A DNA stretch of 64,000 bases from Gymnothorax reevesii (Eukaryota > Chordata > Actinopteri > Anguilliformes > Muraenidae), in contig CM056573.1 in assembly GCA_029721435.1 (NCBI GenBank), positions 150,309,947 to 150,373,946 of the forward strand. Direction: 5' to 3'. The notes beneath the pieces were generated by a model. That model was not told where the DNA came from. It saw only the letters and a list, made by a program, of their open reading frames with translations, and did no database searches. This document shows positions 47,401 through 53,664 of this stretch, piece after piece. Position 1 is the stretch's first letter. Every line of letters starts with the position of its first letter. The position numbers were made by a program, and so were the translations under genes.

Positions 47401-50400
47401 TGCTCTCTCTGCAGTGTCGCCATGCCTCTCACTGAGGATGGATGCCAGTAATGGCTCACAGCTGTACATTCTCATTTTACAAGAATGCCTTTCATTTCTT
47501 CTCGCCAGTGTTAATCTCTTTCCTCCGTTGGTCCTGGGGACAGAGTTTAATGGGATTTGTGAGGGTTGGGGGAGGTCCGCGGTCTCCCCTCTTGCACTCA
47601 TGGATTTTGGCTCCTGTCCCCACCACAGGTACAGAGCCGGTGGTGGAGAGACGGGTTGAGAAGGGTCACACCCTCAGCACGGTGCGGAGAGACACTGCCC
47701 TGCTGCTCAGGGACTTCAAACAGGGAGCAGCCAACTGGATACACTCACTACTGGACACCAACAAAGCTACCACCGGTACTGTCTGTGTCTGTGTCTGTGT
47801 CTGTGTCTGTGTCTGTGTCTGTGTGTGCGTGTGCACGTGTTCTTGTACATGCTAGACAGCGAGGACTAGAAATCATCTTTTTCCTGTAGAGTGGGGACAT
47901 TATTGGGAAACGATGACATTTTTGCCGGTCTTCACAATTACAAATTGTGACTCATTAGTCAAGGTGAGGGGTAAGGTTTGAATTAGGTTAAGGTTAGGGA
48001 AGGGTTTGGGTGAGGCATATGTTGCTTGTTAAAATTAGGGAAAGGGACACAAAGAATCAGTGTAATGTCCTCACAAGGATTTCTGTGTGTGTTTGTGTGT
48101 GTGTGCTTGCTTGCGTGCGTGTGTATGTATGCCCGTGTGCATGCGTGCATGAGAGAGAGTGTCAGAGTATGAGTGTACAAGTGTATGTGAGTGTGTTTCT
48201 ATGGTTTGTGTGTGGTTGTGTGTTTGGACATGTGAGAGAGAGCGTTTGTGCGTGTGCGTGTGCGTGCGCATCTGGGTGTGTCCATGTATGCGCGAGAGCG
48301 AGAGGGAGTTTCAGTACCTGGTGCAATAAACAGATTGCGTGCGTGTTTAGGAGAGTGAGAGAGCGCACGACTGTCGGGGTGTGACTGAGTACAGCGTGCG
48401 TGTGAGAGAGTGTGTGAATGAGCACGCAATCTGGGAAACGCGTGCGGACTTTTCATGCACTGCTTGCTTCGGACGGCTGCCACGTCATTCCTTTTGTGGG
48501 ACTCCAAATTTGGAGAGGGGACCAGTCGGGCTGTGAACAGAAGGCAGGTGTCTCTCGTGTGCCTGTTTGCTGGGGCCTCATGGTGCAGCTTTAGTCTGAA
48601 GCATCGGAAGAGATTTACACTGAATGAGCGAGACCTCTGGCTCTTTCCGCTGGCTGCACATACTGCACATCTCACTGGAGTCAGCTCAGTGGGGACTCTG
48701 GGTTCACTGCCTGCGCTCGTCTGTTTGCCTGCAGTTTAATGACTCTGTGAGCACGGGCTAATGTGCGCGATTGATTGGCTATTAATACCGTATCCCATCT
48801 TCTCCTGATCCTCTCTCAGACTCTCTTGTTCCTGCAGTTTGCTGGCGCCTGTGGGCTTTTCTCAGGCGCCCTATGACCTTTATGATGACTTTGCTCCACC
48901 TCCCCAGCCCCGTCTCCTCTTCCTCTGGTAGGAGAGTCTCTGTAATGTTGCCCAGCAACCGCCATGAAGTGTTTTCCCAGCCTCCCTCCGCCCCTCCTCG
49001 CCCCTCCTGTTGCTCCCGCGCCTGCCCCGCTTCCCCATAATTTGTTTTCCGTCTTTCAAAATGTCACGCCGAACAGCAGCAGCAAACAAAATGGAAAAGC
49101 GCATTACAAGAGAAATTACATCAGTCGTAATGTTGTGACAGCGCGCTGTGATTTATCGCGTATTCTGAGCGGAAGCCCATACGCGTCTACGGCGCTCTGT
49201 GAGAATATTCCGGCATCATTCTACGACAGTCACGCAGCAAAAAGCGGCAAAGCGGCCTCCAGAAACTAGCGTCTGCGATCGTGATGCCGTTTCCCTCCGA
49301 CGGCTGCATGCTCCCCCCTACTGCTCCAATCTCATTTACGCGGTTTTAAGAAACCGCTGTTCGGCCAGATGGTCCCTACCAATGCGTGAGAATACCCGTG
49401 GAGTCCGGTGGGCTGGATATGAGCGCGCGTGGATAACTTTAGTCCGGACAAGCCGCGAGAACAGCCCGCAGCGGTGTTGGTTTTGCGGTAACGCTGAGTG
49501 GCAGGCCTTGTTATTCACACTGAAGGAGGGTGTTTGTGAGGGCAGCCGAAGTCTTTAAGTTCCAGAGTAGCCCTTAATTACTCTTAAAGACTGCTGATGG
49601 TCAGTGAAGTCTGGCGTTTAAAATTAGTCTTTGCAGGATTTCCCTTAAGGCTGATAAAGGCAACTTGTACTGACTGTAAAAAGCACTCTGCATTACAGTC
49701 AAAAAGTAGCCACGCGCTGTACAAACTGGAAGCAGTTGAGCATAGTAGCTCTGCTCCACATTTCATCTCTTGAATGGTAACTAAATGGCTGTCAAAGTGG
49801 GACTGAGGAAATGGTAAACTGAGGGACATGCAACCGATCTCAGCAAAGTGCCTGAAGCATTGGGAGTAACACACGGGGAGGGGGTGGTACTGGCCTGAAC
49901 CCGTATTGGACGCACTTTGTGGTCCTTAACACACATTTAGCTCCTTAAGAGGAGAAAGATCTCCTTTCTGTAGCTGCTATAGTCTTCTTGCTGTCAAAGA
50001 CATCCTGTTAAACTGCGCTGAGTTTAACCAGGTCTGAGTCAGAAGTGTCGGTAACATGGAAGAGCAGTTAATGGAATGAATCCTTGGAAAATGTCATTAT
50101 GCTTGAAGAAACTGGTTTATTTCTTAGCTTTTAGTGATCTTACATGGTGTAAAAATTTGTAATTTTGTAAACTGTTGATAATTTTAAAAAGGCATAATGA
50201 AGCCTTTAAGAGCTGGAAAGTACCAGTGCATATGCGGCTTAACTGAACACCGTTTCCTGAAAGGTAGTGTGATGGAGGGAGTACTGAGGAAAAACATAGT
50301 GTTGGTGATGCGTATGGTGTGTGTTGGGGTTAATTGCCATGCTGTCCCGATTGCCTGAAACCACAAACGTCTCACATCCCAACTGCTTGGTGGCCTGACC

Positions 50401-52282
50401 CCGCCCCCCTTCTCCCCCCTTTCATCCAATCACCTGCCTCCCTGGTTGCACTGATGGACTCTGTCTGTTTCCCTGTGGCTCACCGCATGCCTGCCTAATT
50501 TCTCTGACTAATCCCAGCCAAGGGTTCCTCTACATTTACCAGACCCATGTTGGGTTGCCAGACCTGCCTTTTAACGGTGTGAAGTCCTCACCTCCCTACC
50601 CCAGCCTCTCCCTCCCGTCTCTCCTGACGAGTGGGACAGCACTGGGGTAAGCCTCTCCTCTTCCGCCTCTGTCCGTCAGACACTGTGAGGAAGAGCGTTT
50701 CCGAGGCCACCCTCAGCTCCCTGCACTCCAACCCCCCCGTGCCGCCCGAAAACTCCCAGTTCTCCCAGCGAATGGACGCCCTGAAGAGCCACACCTACCA
50801 GGACCTGGGGACCCACCTTGGCCCTGCCCCCGCCAGCCCCCCGCCGTCCTCAGAGTGCACGGTACTGGCCACGCCCCTTTCTGCACTCCCCGTCCCCTTT
50901 TCCCTCCCCATCTCTCCGTACAGCACAATAAATGGGCCGACCTCATGACCCATAGAGGTTTGACACACACAGACCGGCTCATGGCCACCTTTACACTTGG
51001 TGAATATTTTACATGGTCAAACCCACCTGCACCAAATCAAGCTACACAGCTTGTGCTAGGTAAAGCAATGGAGAAAATGAAACGGGACTGTAGGATATCA
51101 AACACTGTTTCAATCCGGCCTGGTTCTTTCTTTTCGCTCCTGCACTCATTGGTAGAATGTCATGGCCTGAGAAAATACCGGTCACCCTGGGCTAAATTGC
51201 CGGCATGGCCATGTTTCCGCTGAACTGGCGATTTCTGTGTGCGTACCCCCCTTCTAATTGGAGCCAGAATGGCGGCACTTGCCTTTGACCCTGTAAAACA
51301 TAATTAGATTTGACCTCCCCCTTCATTGCATTTGCTAAATCTTGAGTTTTTCTCCTTTGAGAGAAGGAGCCCTAATTAAAGGGAAGAACACCTTTTATTA
51401 TTCCTGTTGCAAAGCTTAGCAACCTGACCGAGCCCCCTGATCCCAATTACATGTCCATGTGAATAAAAGTCTGGAGATGAATGTTAAAGTCCGTTAGGCA
51501 GGGGTCCTCTTTCCTCTTGCCCCCGAACATTGCCGGTGTCATCGGGTCAAAGCTGACCAATTATGCACAAACTCTACAGAAACGGAGTCCTTCTCTGAAG
51601 ATTAAAGGTCGCATCTTGAGGTTAACTGTTTGGTGTCACAGTACTTGAAGGGGTATTCTTAGTTCAGCAGTTATTGTTCTGTGTCTTTAAGTAGTGGTCC
51701 GAGTAGAGAAATTAATTTATAATGTTGGATTCTTCTGTTACTGGGTCTCGCTGTGCTGTTGATTCCACTCTGTGCTCGTCAGTCCTTAAACCCTAACGTG
51801 ATGGAAATGGATTATTTTGTCCTAGAACTGTTTCCCAGCCATATCTCTTGGAGTGTTAAGATTCTTGCCTCTAGTTTTGCTAATGCACTGATTCATCCCA
51901 GGCCGAGGACGTCCGCTTCTTCCTGTCTGCGGAAGATGAGCCGACCGTCTCCGCCCCGCCGGACGAAGACCCGGAAGTGCCGTACCAGCGAGATTTCCCC
52001 GAGGGGTTCGAGCCCGTGCGTTCGGAACACCCGGCCGAAATGAGGGTGCAGACCTCCCCCATCGTGCGGAACCCCTACATGTCCCCCCTGCTGGCCCCCG
52101 ACAGCATGCTGAGAGGACTGCCCCCCGTACACATCGTGGTGAGAGAGAGGGAGGGAACGAGATGTCTAATGCAGCTCCCTATTCAGCCTCTCGTACTATG
52201 TTTCCCCCCATTATTCACTTCATCTCTTTCTCTGTCCTTCTCCCTCACTGTTAGACTCTGCTGTGCTCCATGCATCTCTACT

Positions 52283-52333
<51 letters not shown>

Positions 52334-53132
52334 CAAATTCATGAGGCTTTATTGGCATGACTGCATAGAATACAATGTTGCCAAAGCATATTTACACAAA
52401 CAATACAACAGTGGAACATATGAGGGGGAAAAAACAAAAAAACAGAAACCTATATACAATAAATATACACACATGAGGGGCTATGGGCAGTGGGTAAAAT
52501 TACATGTTAACATTGAACAGATAATTTAATAAAGATGAGTTATTTGCTGTGTGGGACAGGGGGCACTGAGATGTGGAGCTTATGGCAGGCTGCTACATAT
52601 CTCGCCGTCAGACTACAGCAGTCCTCTCTCTCTCCCAGGAGGATCGGTAGTTTTTCCCAGTCATTTATATTGGGAAATTCTGGGTTTATTTTTGTTATTT
52701 TTTCAAAATATTTTTCCCGAAGATTATTGAATTGGTAGCATTGTGTTAGGAAGTGCAGTTCGGCCCCAACACTTCCTTGGTCACAATAACAACACAACCT
52801 CTGCTCCCTGGGCAGCCAGCTCTGTCTGTGCCGGCCAACCTCTATGGCGAGGATGTGCTCACTCAGTTTGTACTTAGTCAATGTCCTTCGCAGTTTTGTG
52901 TCCGTCACTGAGGTCAAGTAGGTGGCCACAGTGTACTGTCTGTTCAGAGCCGCATAAGTTTCCATTTTGCTCAGGGATTTTATTTGTTCTGTCCAGTAAT
53001 CTCTGTATTTTTGTTTTTTGTTCATCATAATTTGGTTGGGTCTGATGTTCTGGGTGTTTGTGCTCTGAAGCTGGGGTGGCTGTGGTGTCGTGGCCTGAGT
53101 ACAGGAGGATTCGCTCTCTCTCTCTCACTCGG

Positions 53133-53174
<42 letters not shown>

Positions 53175-53230
53175 GGTCTCTCTTTTATTCTCTCCCTTTC
53201 TCTCGGTGTCTCTCCCTTACGCTTTGTCTG

Positions 53231-53273
<43 letters not shown>

Positions 53274-53664
53274 GGCTTGTGCGCTAGACCCAATTCTGGA
53301 TGATTCAATCATGTTTGCCAAGAGGCTGCGGAACATCGACCAACCGGTGACTCTCTGCGTGCTGGAGGACCTCCCACATGGCTTTCTCAGCCTTTCGCAG
53401 CTCTCGAAAGAGACCCGTGAGGCTGCCGCCGTCTGCGTGGCGCGAATCAGGGAGGTTTTTACCCAGGAGGCCCCTCAGCCAGCCGCACGCAAACATCGCA
53501 AGTTGGAGAGGACGGGCCAAAGCTTCTACACTCCCAGGCCACTGGGAGGGACCAGTCAGGAGGAGGAGCTGTTATCAGGGGGAGGGGTTAACAACAATGA
53601 AGGGGAGGAGTCTTCTGTGGGAGCCGAAGAAGATAATTCGGACTGCAGAGAGATAGGAGCCTGA
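23245..53664 (+). CDS. lipe: lipe, hormone-sensitive lipase (span of 12 coding exons, 809 codons)
   Basis: Neutral lipase that hydrolyses diacylglycerol and cholesteryl and retinyl esters at the lipid droplet during hormone-stimulated lipolysis. Coding exons: 23245-23484, 24195-24479, 26486-26576, 27207-27352, 38566-38751, 39759-39911, 45542-45686, 46318-46545, 47629-47775, 50680-50861, 51902-52138, 53275-53664. All introns are GT-AG and all phases join. Residues 1-316 are the HSL N-terminal domain. The alpha/beta-hydrolase core has oxyanion motif HGGG (354-357), nucleophile Ser428 in GDSAG, Asp685 (ACALDP) and His715 (LPHGF). A regulatory insert (about 540-640) keeps RKSVSEA (Ser546/548), matching the PKA site (Ser563 in rat) and the adjacent AMPK site (Ser565). 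Mammalian short forms are near 770 residues; the excess lies mostly in an acidic C-terminal tail. No inactivating lesion is seen. The acceptor before the ATG shows that at least one more upstream exon exists. Confidence 0.96.
24195..24479 (+). CDS. lipe: lipe coding exon 2 (residues 81-175)
   Basis: 95 codons between CCCAG and GTCAGC, phase 0 on both sides. It carries the conserved HSL-N blocks [13 protein letters not shown] and [21 protein letters not shown]. Reading begins [12 protein letters not shown] after the exon 1 join. Confidence 0.96.
24525..25480 (-). mobile_element. L2-type LINE 3' fragment, minus strand
   Basis: On the minus strand the sequence translates, across frameshifts, into the end of an L2/CR1-like reverse-transcriptase ORF. 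Around 25440-25370 it reads like [10 protein letters not shown]...[12 protein letters not shown], then near 25170-25080 like [25 protein letters not shown]. The 3' part (24525-25060) is a degenerate CAACAAA/TCAAG-rich stretch that ends in CTTTGCAGACGCTCTTATCC, a tail common in fish LINEs. It is 5'-truncated, in a lipe intron, starting about 45 bp after the exon 2 donor. Confidence 0.8.
25481..25700. repeat. short imperfect tandem repeat, ~60-bp unit
   Basis: Three to four imperfect copies of a unit with CCCTTCTCTGGAG-CAAACCCAGTGTATTTAA-TGTGCCCCC-like sequence, directly after the L2 fragment. Confidence 0.7.
25701..26485. other. lipe intron 2, remainder
   Basis: No recognised repeat or exon before the CCCAG acceptor of exon 3. 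Confidence 0.4.
26486..26576 (+). CDS. lipe: lipe coding exon 3 (residues 176-205 and first base of 206)
   Basis: Reads [25 protein letters not shown] and ends HQSGI plus one base before GTCAGT. This is the strongly conserved [16 protein letters not shown] segment of the HSL N-terminal domain. The donor is phase 1. Confidence 0.96.
26784..26810 (+). CDS. lipe: candidate 27-nt in-frame lipe microexon
   Basis: Between exons 3 and 4, a pyrimidine-rich acceptor (TGCTGCACCCCAG, to 26783) and a consensus donor (GTGAGT, from 26811) bracket 27 bases. Both flanking introns are phase 1, so inclusion adds nine residues, VEAEAIAQY, between SGI and GVAASS without changing the frame. The mammalian protein I remember has no such insertion, so it would be an alternative or lineage-specific exon. 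It could also be a chance pair of splice motifs. Confidence 0.35.
27207..27352 (+). CDS. lipe: lipe coding exon 4 (residues 206-254)
   Basis: Begins with two bases completing a Gly codon, then [20 protein letters not shown] and the [19 protein letters not shown] block, ending EVLS at TCG|GTAAGC. This is a hallmark conserved stretch of HSL. Phase 0 at the end. Confidence 0.96.
27353..29569. other. lipe intron 4, 5' part
   Basis: No exon found. Around 28930-29160 lies a run of loosely related ~30-bp units based on ACACATTCACAAATCT/CAGATTCTGA, partly in tandem. Otherwise unremarkable. Confidence 0.4.
29570..30400. repeat. degenerate tandem repeat, ~170-bp unit
   Basis: The block CTCAAAAACTGTCTGATAAC recurs at about 29660, 29830 and 30000. 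Each is followed by similar sequence through TGAGCCT, the TCCCAGTTTTTGAGAAAT-type motif, AGCATTTTGGACTT and ATTTTTTCAGTCTTTCATTAAT. An outer motif (GCTGTGAC..AGTCA...GTCCGTCTGTCTGTCCATCC) occurs at about 29570-29640 and again at about 30035-30105, so a larger unit was also duplicated. Confidence 0.75.
30401..30745. other. lipe intron 4 between tandem repeat and DIRS element
   Basis: No recognised feature. Confidence 0.35.
30746..30933 (+). repeat. DIRS left inverted terminal repeat
   Basis: From about 30772 (ATGTCTCACTATGGGATGCA) to 30933 it is almost the exact reverse complement of the right terminal repeat. The outermost ~26 bases (AGTTCTCTTTCATAATATTT...) differ from the right end but are repeated, inverted, in the internal complementary region. 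Confidence 0.92.
31091..31294 (+). repeat. three 68-bp tandem repeats in the DIRS leader
   Basis: Units start at 31091, 31159 and 31227. Each contains CTCGACG, a 13-base spacer and CGTCGAG, so each can form a small stem-loop, followed by GCTAGCACACCAG and TCGGTTTTCT. They sit just before the gag-like start codon at 31328. Confidence 0.9.
31328..32863 (+). CDS. DIRS gag-like protein, 511 codons
   Basis: Intact ORF from ATG 31328 to a TGA at 32861-32863. Near the N-terminus there is a Cys/His-rich cluster ([24 protein letters not shown], about residues 16-60), a feature of fish DIRS ORF1 proteins. A long acidic segment (about residues 120-155, DYGDDEDG and SEDEEDDD) follows. The C-terminus is Pro/Ala-rich and ends in a basic KKKRAA. 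It probably packages the element RNA. No protease is evident. Its frame (+2) differs from pol (+1). Confidence 0.85.
   Translation: MEAQNPHTKGHGDSGTRLCRCGNKISSKDPHQVCSSCLGLEHARMAFELPGSCQHCTMFTAKSLRRRLARQASLSGIDPLLPSDGAAAEGKQDLAVPTAAIPEASASWGSQLDLAADPPCEEDVLELDYGDDEDGVSELLISEDEEDDDVFITPARAAQPAASVTSRDGHESSIPASPLPSSDMLDVCKRAAVRLDIPWPVVVAETTRSRYEGKKLPLAKSATKQLLPVFPELLDEVARSWKDRPYSSRSPVPGASSLDCEAMESLGLLRMPPMEPLVAAHLHPRLSAVSSRSPSLPSKSDRFQSALTEKAYKAAALSARALNVLSLLTAYQAELCEDFVLTQDPATWEEIPVVTDLCLHVQRCAVQATGKALGTMVLQERARWLNLANLSDREKDDILDMPIVPEGIFGSALASMQRRCEAKKKEDEALKLCLPRKPPAPLPPVQRKTFAQAASQDSQFKMPKLRRPQPAPPAPPGRSGWPKKPSAPAAAAPARPAHTASSQARKKKRAA
32884..36159 (+). pseudogene. DIRS pol region: RT, RNase H, methyltransferase-like, tyrosine recombinase
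   Basis: One frame is open from 32884 to the stop at 36157-36159 except for a TAA at 33601-33603, located in the N-terminal part of the RT domain just before a VPKRGG-like block. After the stop, the 821-codon part from 33694 holds RT motifs ([22 protein letters not shown] and the YLDD box at residues 85-88), RNase H (TDAS at 251-254, then [13 protein letters not shown] and RTDNTT) and a [26 protein letters not shown] segment likened to DNA methyltransferases. The tyrosine recombinase domain has HSTR (His769, Arg772) and the presumed nucleophile Tyr805. RT/RH and recombinase usually sit in overlapping frames; here an 18-G tract (35157-35174) lies at the junction. Confidence 0.85.
33175..33362 (+). 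repeat. two ~88-bp tandem repeats in the DIRS gag-pol spacer
   Basis: Two near-identical copies of a segment with CACCCGGGGGC, TCATTCCGCCACA, CACCGCACTGCGGCTGGGCC and CTCTTGTGGTGG. They are polymorphic-looking and precede the recognisable RT domain. Confidence 0.85.
36230..36327 (+). repeat. DIRS internal complementary region (ICR)
   Basis: 36230-36272 is complementary to the left end (30746 onward), with one or two mismatches. 36268-36327 is the complement of the right end (to 36567). Together they are the template for joining the two ends when the circular intermediate forms. Confidence 0.9.
36353..36567 (-). repeat. DIRS right inverted terminal repeat
   Basis: Reverse complement of the left terminal repeat over about 165 bp (from GTGAGAAGAGGTG at 36353), with a nine-base insertion (CTTATCTTG at about 36367). 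It continues to the element end near AACCTAAAGTT at 36567. Confidence 0.92.
36568..37893. other. lipe intron 4, 3' part
   Basis: No exon. Contains a poly-A run (about 36824-36841), AT-rich (TA)/(TATTT) simple repeats (about 37640-37720) and a C run (about 37719-37728). Confidence 0.45.
37894..38525. mobile_element. MITE with nested hairpin MITE
   Basis: 632-bp non-coding element with short terminal inverted repeats (AGCTGTGTTTCAAATC left; complement of AGCTGTGTTCAAGATC right). It is flanked by the trinucleotide ATT on both sides (37891-37893 and 38526-38528), like the 3-bp target duplication of PIF/Harbinger-type elements. Internal GCACTATATAGTG-like palindromes occur near both ends. A second hairpin element (38100-38257) is nested within. 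The right end lies 40 bp before lipe exon 5. Confidence 0.75.
38100..38257. mobile_element. hairpin MITE (158 bp) nested in larger MITE
   Basis: An almost perfect palindrome: AAGCTGCTTTCACACCGGA at the left pairs with TCCGGTGTGAAAGCAGCTT at the right, and the pairing continues to a CGCGCG-rich centre near 38182. No coding capacity. Confidence 0.9.
38566..38751 (+). CDS. lipe: lipe coding exon 5 (residues 255-316)
   Basis: 62 codons between CTGTAG and GTGCTC, phase 0 on both sides. Reads [20 protein letters not shown] and ends [10 protein letters not shown]. It completes the N-terminal domain and leads to the hydrolase core. The acceptor's pyrimidine tract directly follows the MITE end. Confidence 0.96.
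38752..39758. other. lipe intron 5
   Basis: Contains a (CT)n run at about 38769-38795 and C/T-rich sequence around 39360-39540. No recognised transposon or exon. Confidence 0.45.
39759..39911 (+). CDS. lipe: lipe coding exon 6 (residues 317-367, oxyanion motif)
   Basis: 51 codons between TTCCAG and GTAACG. Carries [24 protein letters not shown] (residues 354-357) supplies the oxyanion-hole backbone amides of this lipase/esterase family. Phase 0 on both sides. Confidence 0.97.
39912..41004. other. lipe intron 6, 5' part
   Basis: No recognised exon. The 40310-40560 segment is CpG-richer than its surroundings but shows no domain. A C run lies at about 40649-40658. Confidence 0.35.
41005..41878 (+). 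mobile_element. hAT-like DNA transposon remnant
   Basis: Ends TTGTCACAATTTTTG (about 41006) and ATTATTGTGACAT (about 41863-41875) are short inverted repeats of the hAT type. Inside, 41399-41641 encodes a decayed BED-finger-like peptide. No transposase core remains, so this is an internally deleted copy. Confidence 0.5.
41399..41641 (+). pseudogene. BED-finger fragment of hAT transposase
   Basis: 80 open codons. [35 protein letters not shown] follows the pattern of the BED zinc finger at the N-terminus of hAT/ZBED transposases (C-x2-C ... GNTxNLxxHLRxxHPxxYxEL). The second Cys and the two His have been replaced (Ser, Asn, Asn), so it cannot bind zinc. No catalytic domain follows before the element end. 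Confidence 0.55.
42042..42327. mobile_element. short interspersed repeat nested in the LINE, with target duplication
   Basis: 286 bp inserted into the LINE reading frame and flanked by an exact 7-bp duplication AGGAGAT (42035-42041 and 42328-42334). It starts TTTTAATTTAATTTAATTTA and contains AACCAGGGAAGTCCCGTTGAG and CATCCGAAAGACGGCG, sequences I recognise as a common fish repeat of unknown class. Confidence 0.8.
42536..43057 (+). pseudogene. LINE reverse-transcriptase C-terminal region
   Basis: 173 open codons. The thumb-like region ([19 protein letters not shown]) and the C-terminal [21 protein letters not shown] segment are typical of Rex/CR1-group LINE ORF2 ends. The upstream palm region with FADD is separated from it by the nested insertion and by stops at 42448 and near 42515. 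Confidence 0.82.
43746..44149. other. lipe intron 6, between LINE and minisatellite
   Basis: No recognised feature; the last ~120 bp begin to resemble the minisatellite unit. Confidence 0.4.
44150..44630. repeat. 46-bp minisatellite, about ten units
   Basis: Head-to-tail imperfect copies of a 46-bp unit (GAATCAAATCCCTGAGTGAC ... TCTTCATTGAA, then CACTTCAGCCACACT or TATTTCAGCCACACT). Two sub-types alternate, CACTTC early and TATTTC late in the array, suggesting stepwise expansion. Confidence 0.95.
44890..45245. repeat. degenerate ~150-bp tandem repeat, three units
   Basis: Three loosely similar units with CTGTCTGTCC...GTCCGTC followed by TTCCAGGCCA and CTTCTAAACTGTTAAATGTTTCTC-type sequence (at about 44905, 45025 and 45190). 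The GTCCGTCTGTC motif resembles that at about 29610 and 30080. Confidence 0.6.
45542..45686 (+). CDS. lipe: lipe coding exon 7 (residues 368-415 and first base of 416)
   Basis: Reads [20 protein letters not shown], then [20 protein letters not shown], ending HLLG at a GTGAGT donor. [18 protein letters not shown] is a signature of the HSL/GDXG esterase family between the oxyanion motif and the nucleophile elbow. Donor phase 1. Confidence 0.97.
45845..46316. repeat. ~470-bp polypyrimidine tract before lipe exon 8
   Basis: Nearly continuous C/T sequence (TCTC, TCCC, TTTCTC motifs), ending in the CTCTCAG acceptor of exon 8. Open reading frames on either strand here (for example 45837-46577) arise because C/T or G/A codons contain few stops. 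Confidence 0.95.
46318..46545 (+). CDS. lipe: lipe coding exon 8 (residues 416-491, catalytic Ser428)
   Basis: After the split Gly codon it reads [25 protein letters not shown] holds the nucleophile Ser428. It then continues with [15 protein letters not shown] and [20 protein letters not shown], ending AYA plus one base at a GTGAGG donor. GC-rich, in sharp contrast to the pyrimidine tract just upstream. Confidence 0.97.
46546..47628. other. lipe intron 8
   Basis: No recognised repeat or exon. Confidence 0.4.
47629..47775 (+). CDS. lipe: lipe coding exon 9 (residues 492-540 and first base of 541)
   Basis: Between CCACAG and GTACTG. Reads [20 protein letters not shown], then [20 protein letters not shown] and [10 protein letters not shown]. 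The [12 protein letters not shown] block is conserved in HSL. This is the start of the regulatory insert; phase 1 on both sides. Confidence 0.95.
47779..47830. repeat. (TGTGTC)n microsatellite at the exon 9 donor
   Basis: Begins just after the lipe exon 9 donor (GTACTG at 47776); seven to eight TGTGTC units. Confidence 0.95.
47831..50679. other. lipe intron 9, remainder
   Basis: GT-rich stretch at about 48080-48420 (long TGTGTG/GAGAGA runs). The CpG-richer segment about 49080-49560 has no recognisable domain. No transposon recognised. Confidence 0.4.
50680..50861 (+). CDS. lipe: lipe coding exon 10 (residues 541-601, phosphorylation cluster)
   Basis: Between CCGTCAG and GTACTG. Contains [18 protein letters not shown]. 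The RKSVSEA motif (Ser546, Ser548) aligns with the PKA site and neighbouring AMPK/basal site of mammalian HSL (Ser563 and Ser565 in rat). The remainder is Pro/Ser-rich and variable, as expected for the regulatory insert. Ends SSECT, phase 0. Confidence 0.93.
50862..51901. other. lipe intron 10
   Basis: No recognised repeat or exon. Confidence 0.4.
51902..52138 (+). CDS. lipe: lipe coding exon 11 (residues 602-680)
   Basis: Reads [14 protein letters not shown], an acidic linker, then [39 protein letters not shown] and LPPVHIV. The last part re-enters the hydrolase fold. The mammalian PKA pair in an RRSS context just after the FPEGF block is here replaced by VRSEH (Ser642 only, no upstream Arg pair). 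Confidence 0.95.
52283..52328. repeat. (TC)n tract, left of LINE
   Basis: Uninterrupted CT repeat of about 46 bp adjoining the 3' end of a minus-strand LINE. Confidence 0.95.
52329..53112 (-). mobile_element. LINE 3' fragment (Tx1-like), inserted in a (TC)n tract
   Basis: On the minus strand it encodes a LINE ORF2 C-terminus (53028-52540), followed by a 3' UTR ending in CCTCATGAATTTGAATTTGA next to the GA/TC repeat. (TC)n flanks it on both sides (52283-52328 and 53114-53271), so the element appears to have inserted within one microsatellite. Some Tx1-clade LINEs are known to target (TC)n; the clade is inferred from this context, not from a full RT domain. Confidence 0.75.
52540..53028 (-). 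pseudogene. LINE ORF2 C-terminal fragment
   Basis: 162 open codons. The segment [20 protein letters not shown], then [20 protein letters not shown] and [14 protein letters not shown], resembles the Cys/His-rich C-terminal region (CxxC...HxxxxC: CCYC, H, C) shared by several LINE ORF2 proteins of fish. No RT or endonuclease domain is present because the copy is 5'-truncated. The open frame continues upstream of the first Met. Confidence 0.75.
53114..53271. repeat. (TC)n tract before lipe exon 12
   Basis: Interrupted CT repeats that also form the pyrimidine tract of the exon 12 acceptor (CTCACAG, to 53274). Confidence 0.95.
53275..53664 (+). CDS. lipe: lipe coding exon 12 (residues 681-809, catalytic Asp685 and His715)
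   Basis: Reads [20 protein letters not shown] (catalytic Asp685 in LDP), then [19 protein letters not shown] (catalytic His715), then a final helix region [18 protein letters not shown] 60-residue tail follows: a basic part ([18 protein letters not shown]), then an acidic, Gly/Asn-rich end ([21 protein letters not shown]), stopping at TGA 53662-53664. The catalytic core is complete; the tail is longer than in mammals. Confidence 0.96.
   Translation, partial: ACALDPILDDSIMFAKRLRNIDQPVTLCVLEDLPHGFLSLSQLSKETREAAAVCVARIREVFTQEAPQPAARKHRKLERTGQSFYTPRPLGGTSQEEELLSGGGVNNNEGEESSVGAEEDNSDCREIGA

Noticed and set aside
48010..48675. ORFs of 124-158 codons on both strands
   Set aside because: GT/GA-rich simple sequence in lipe intron 9; no splice-site or domain support.
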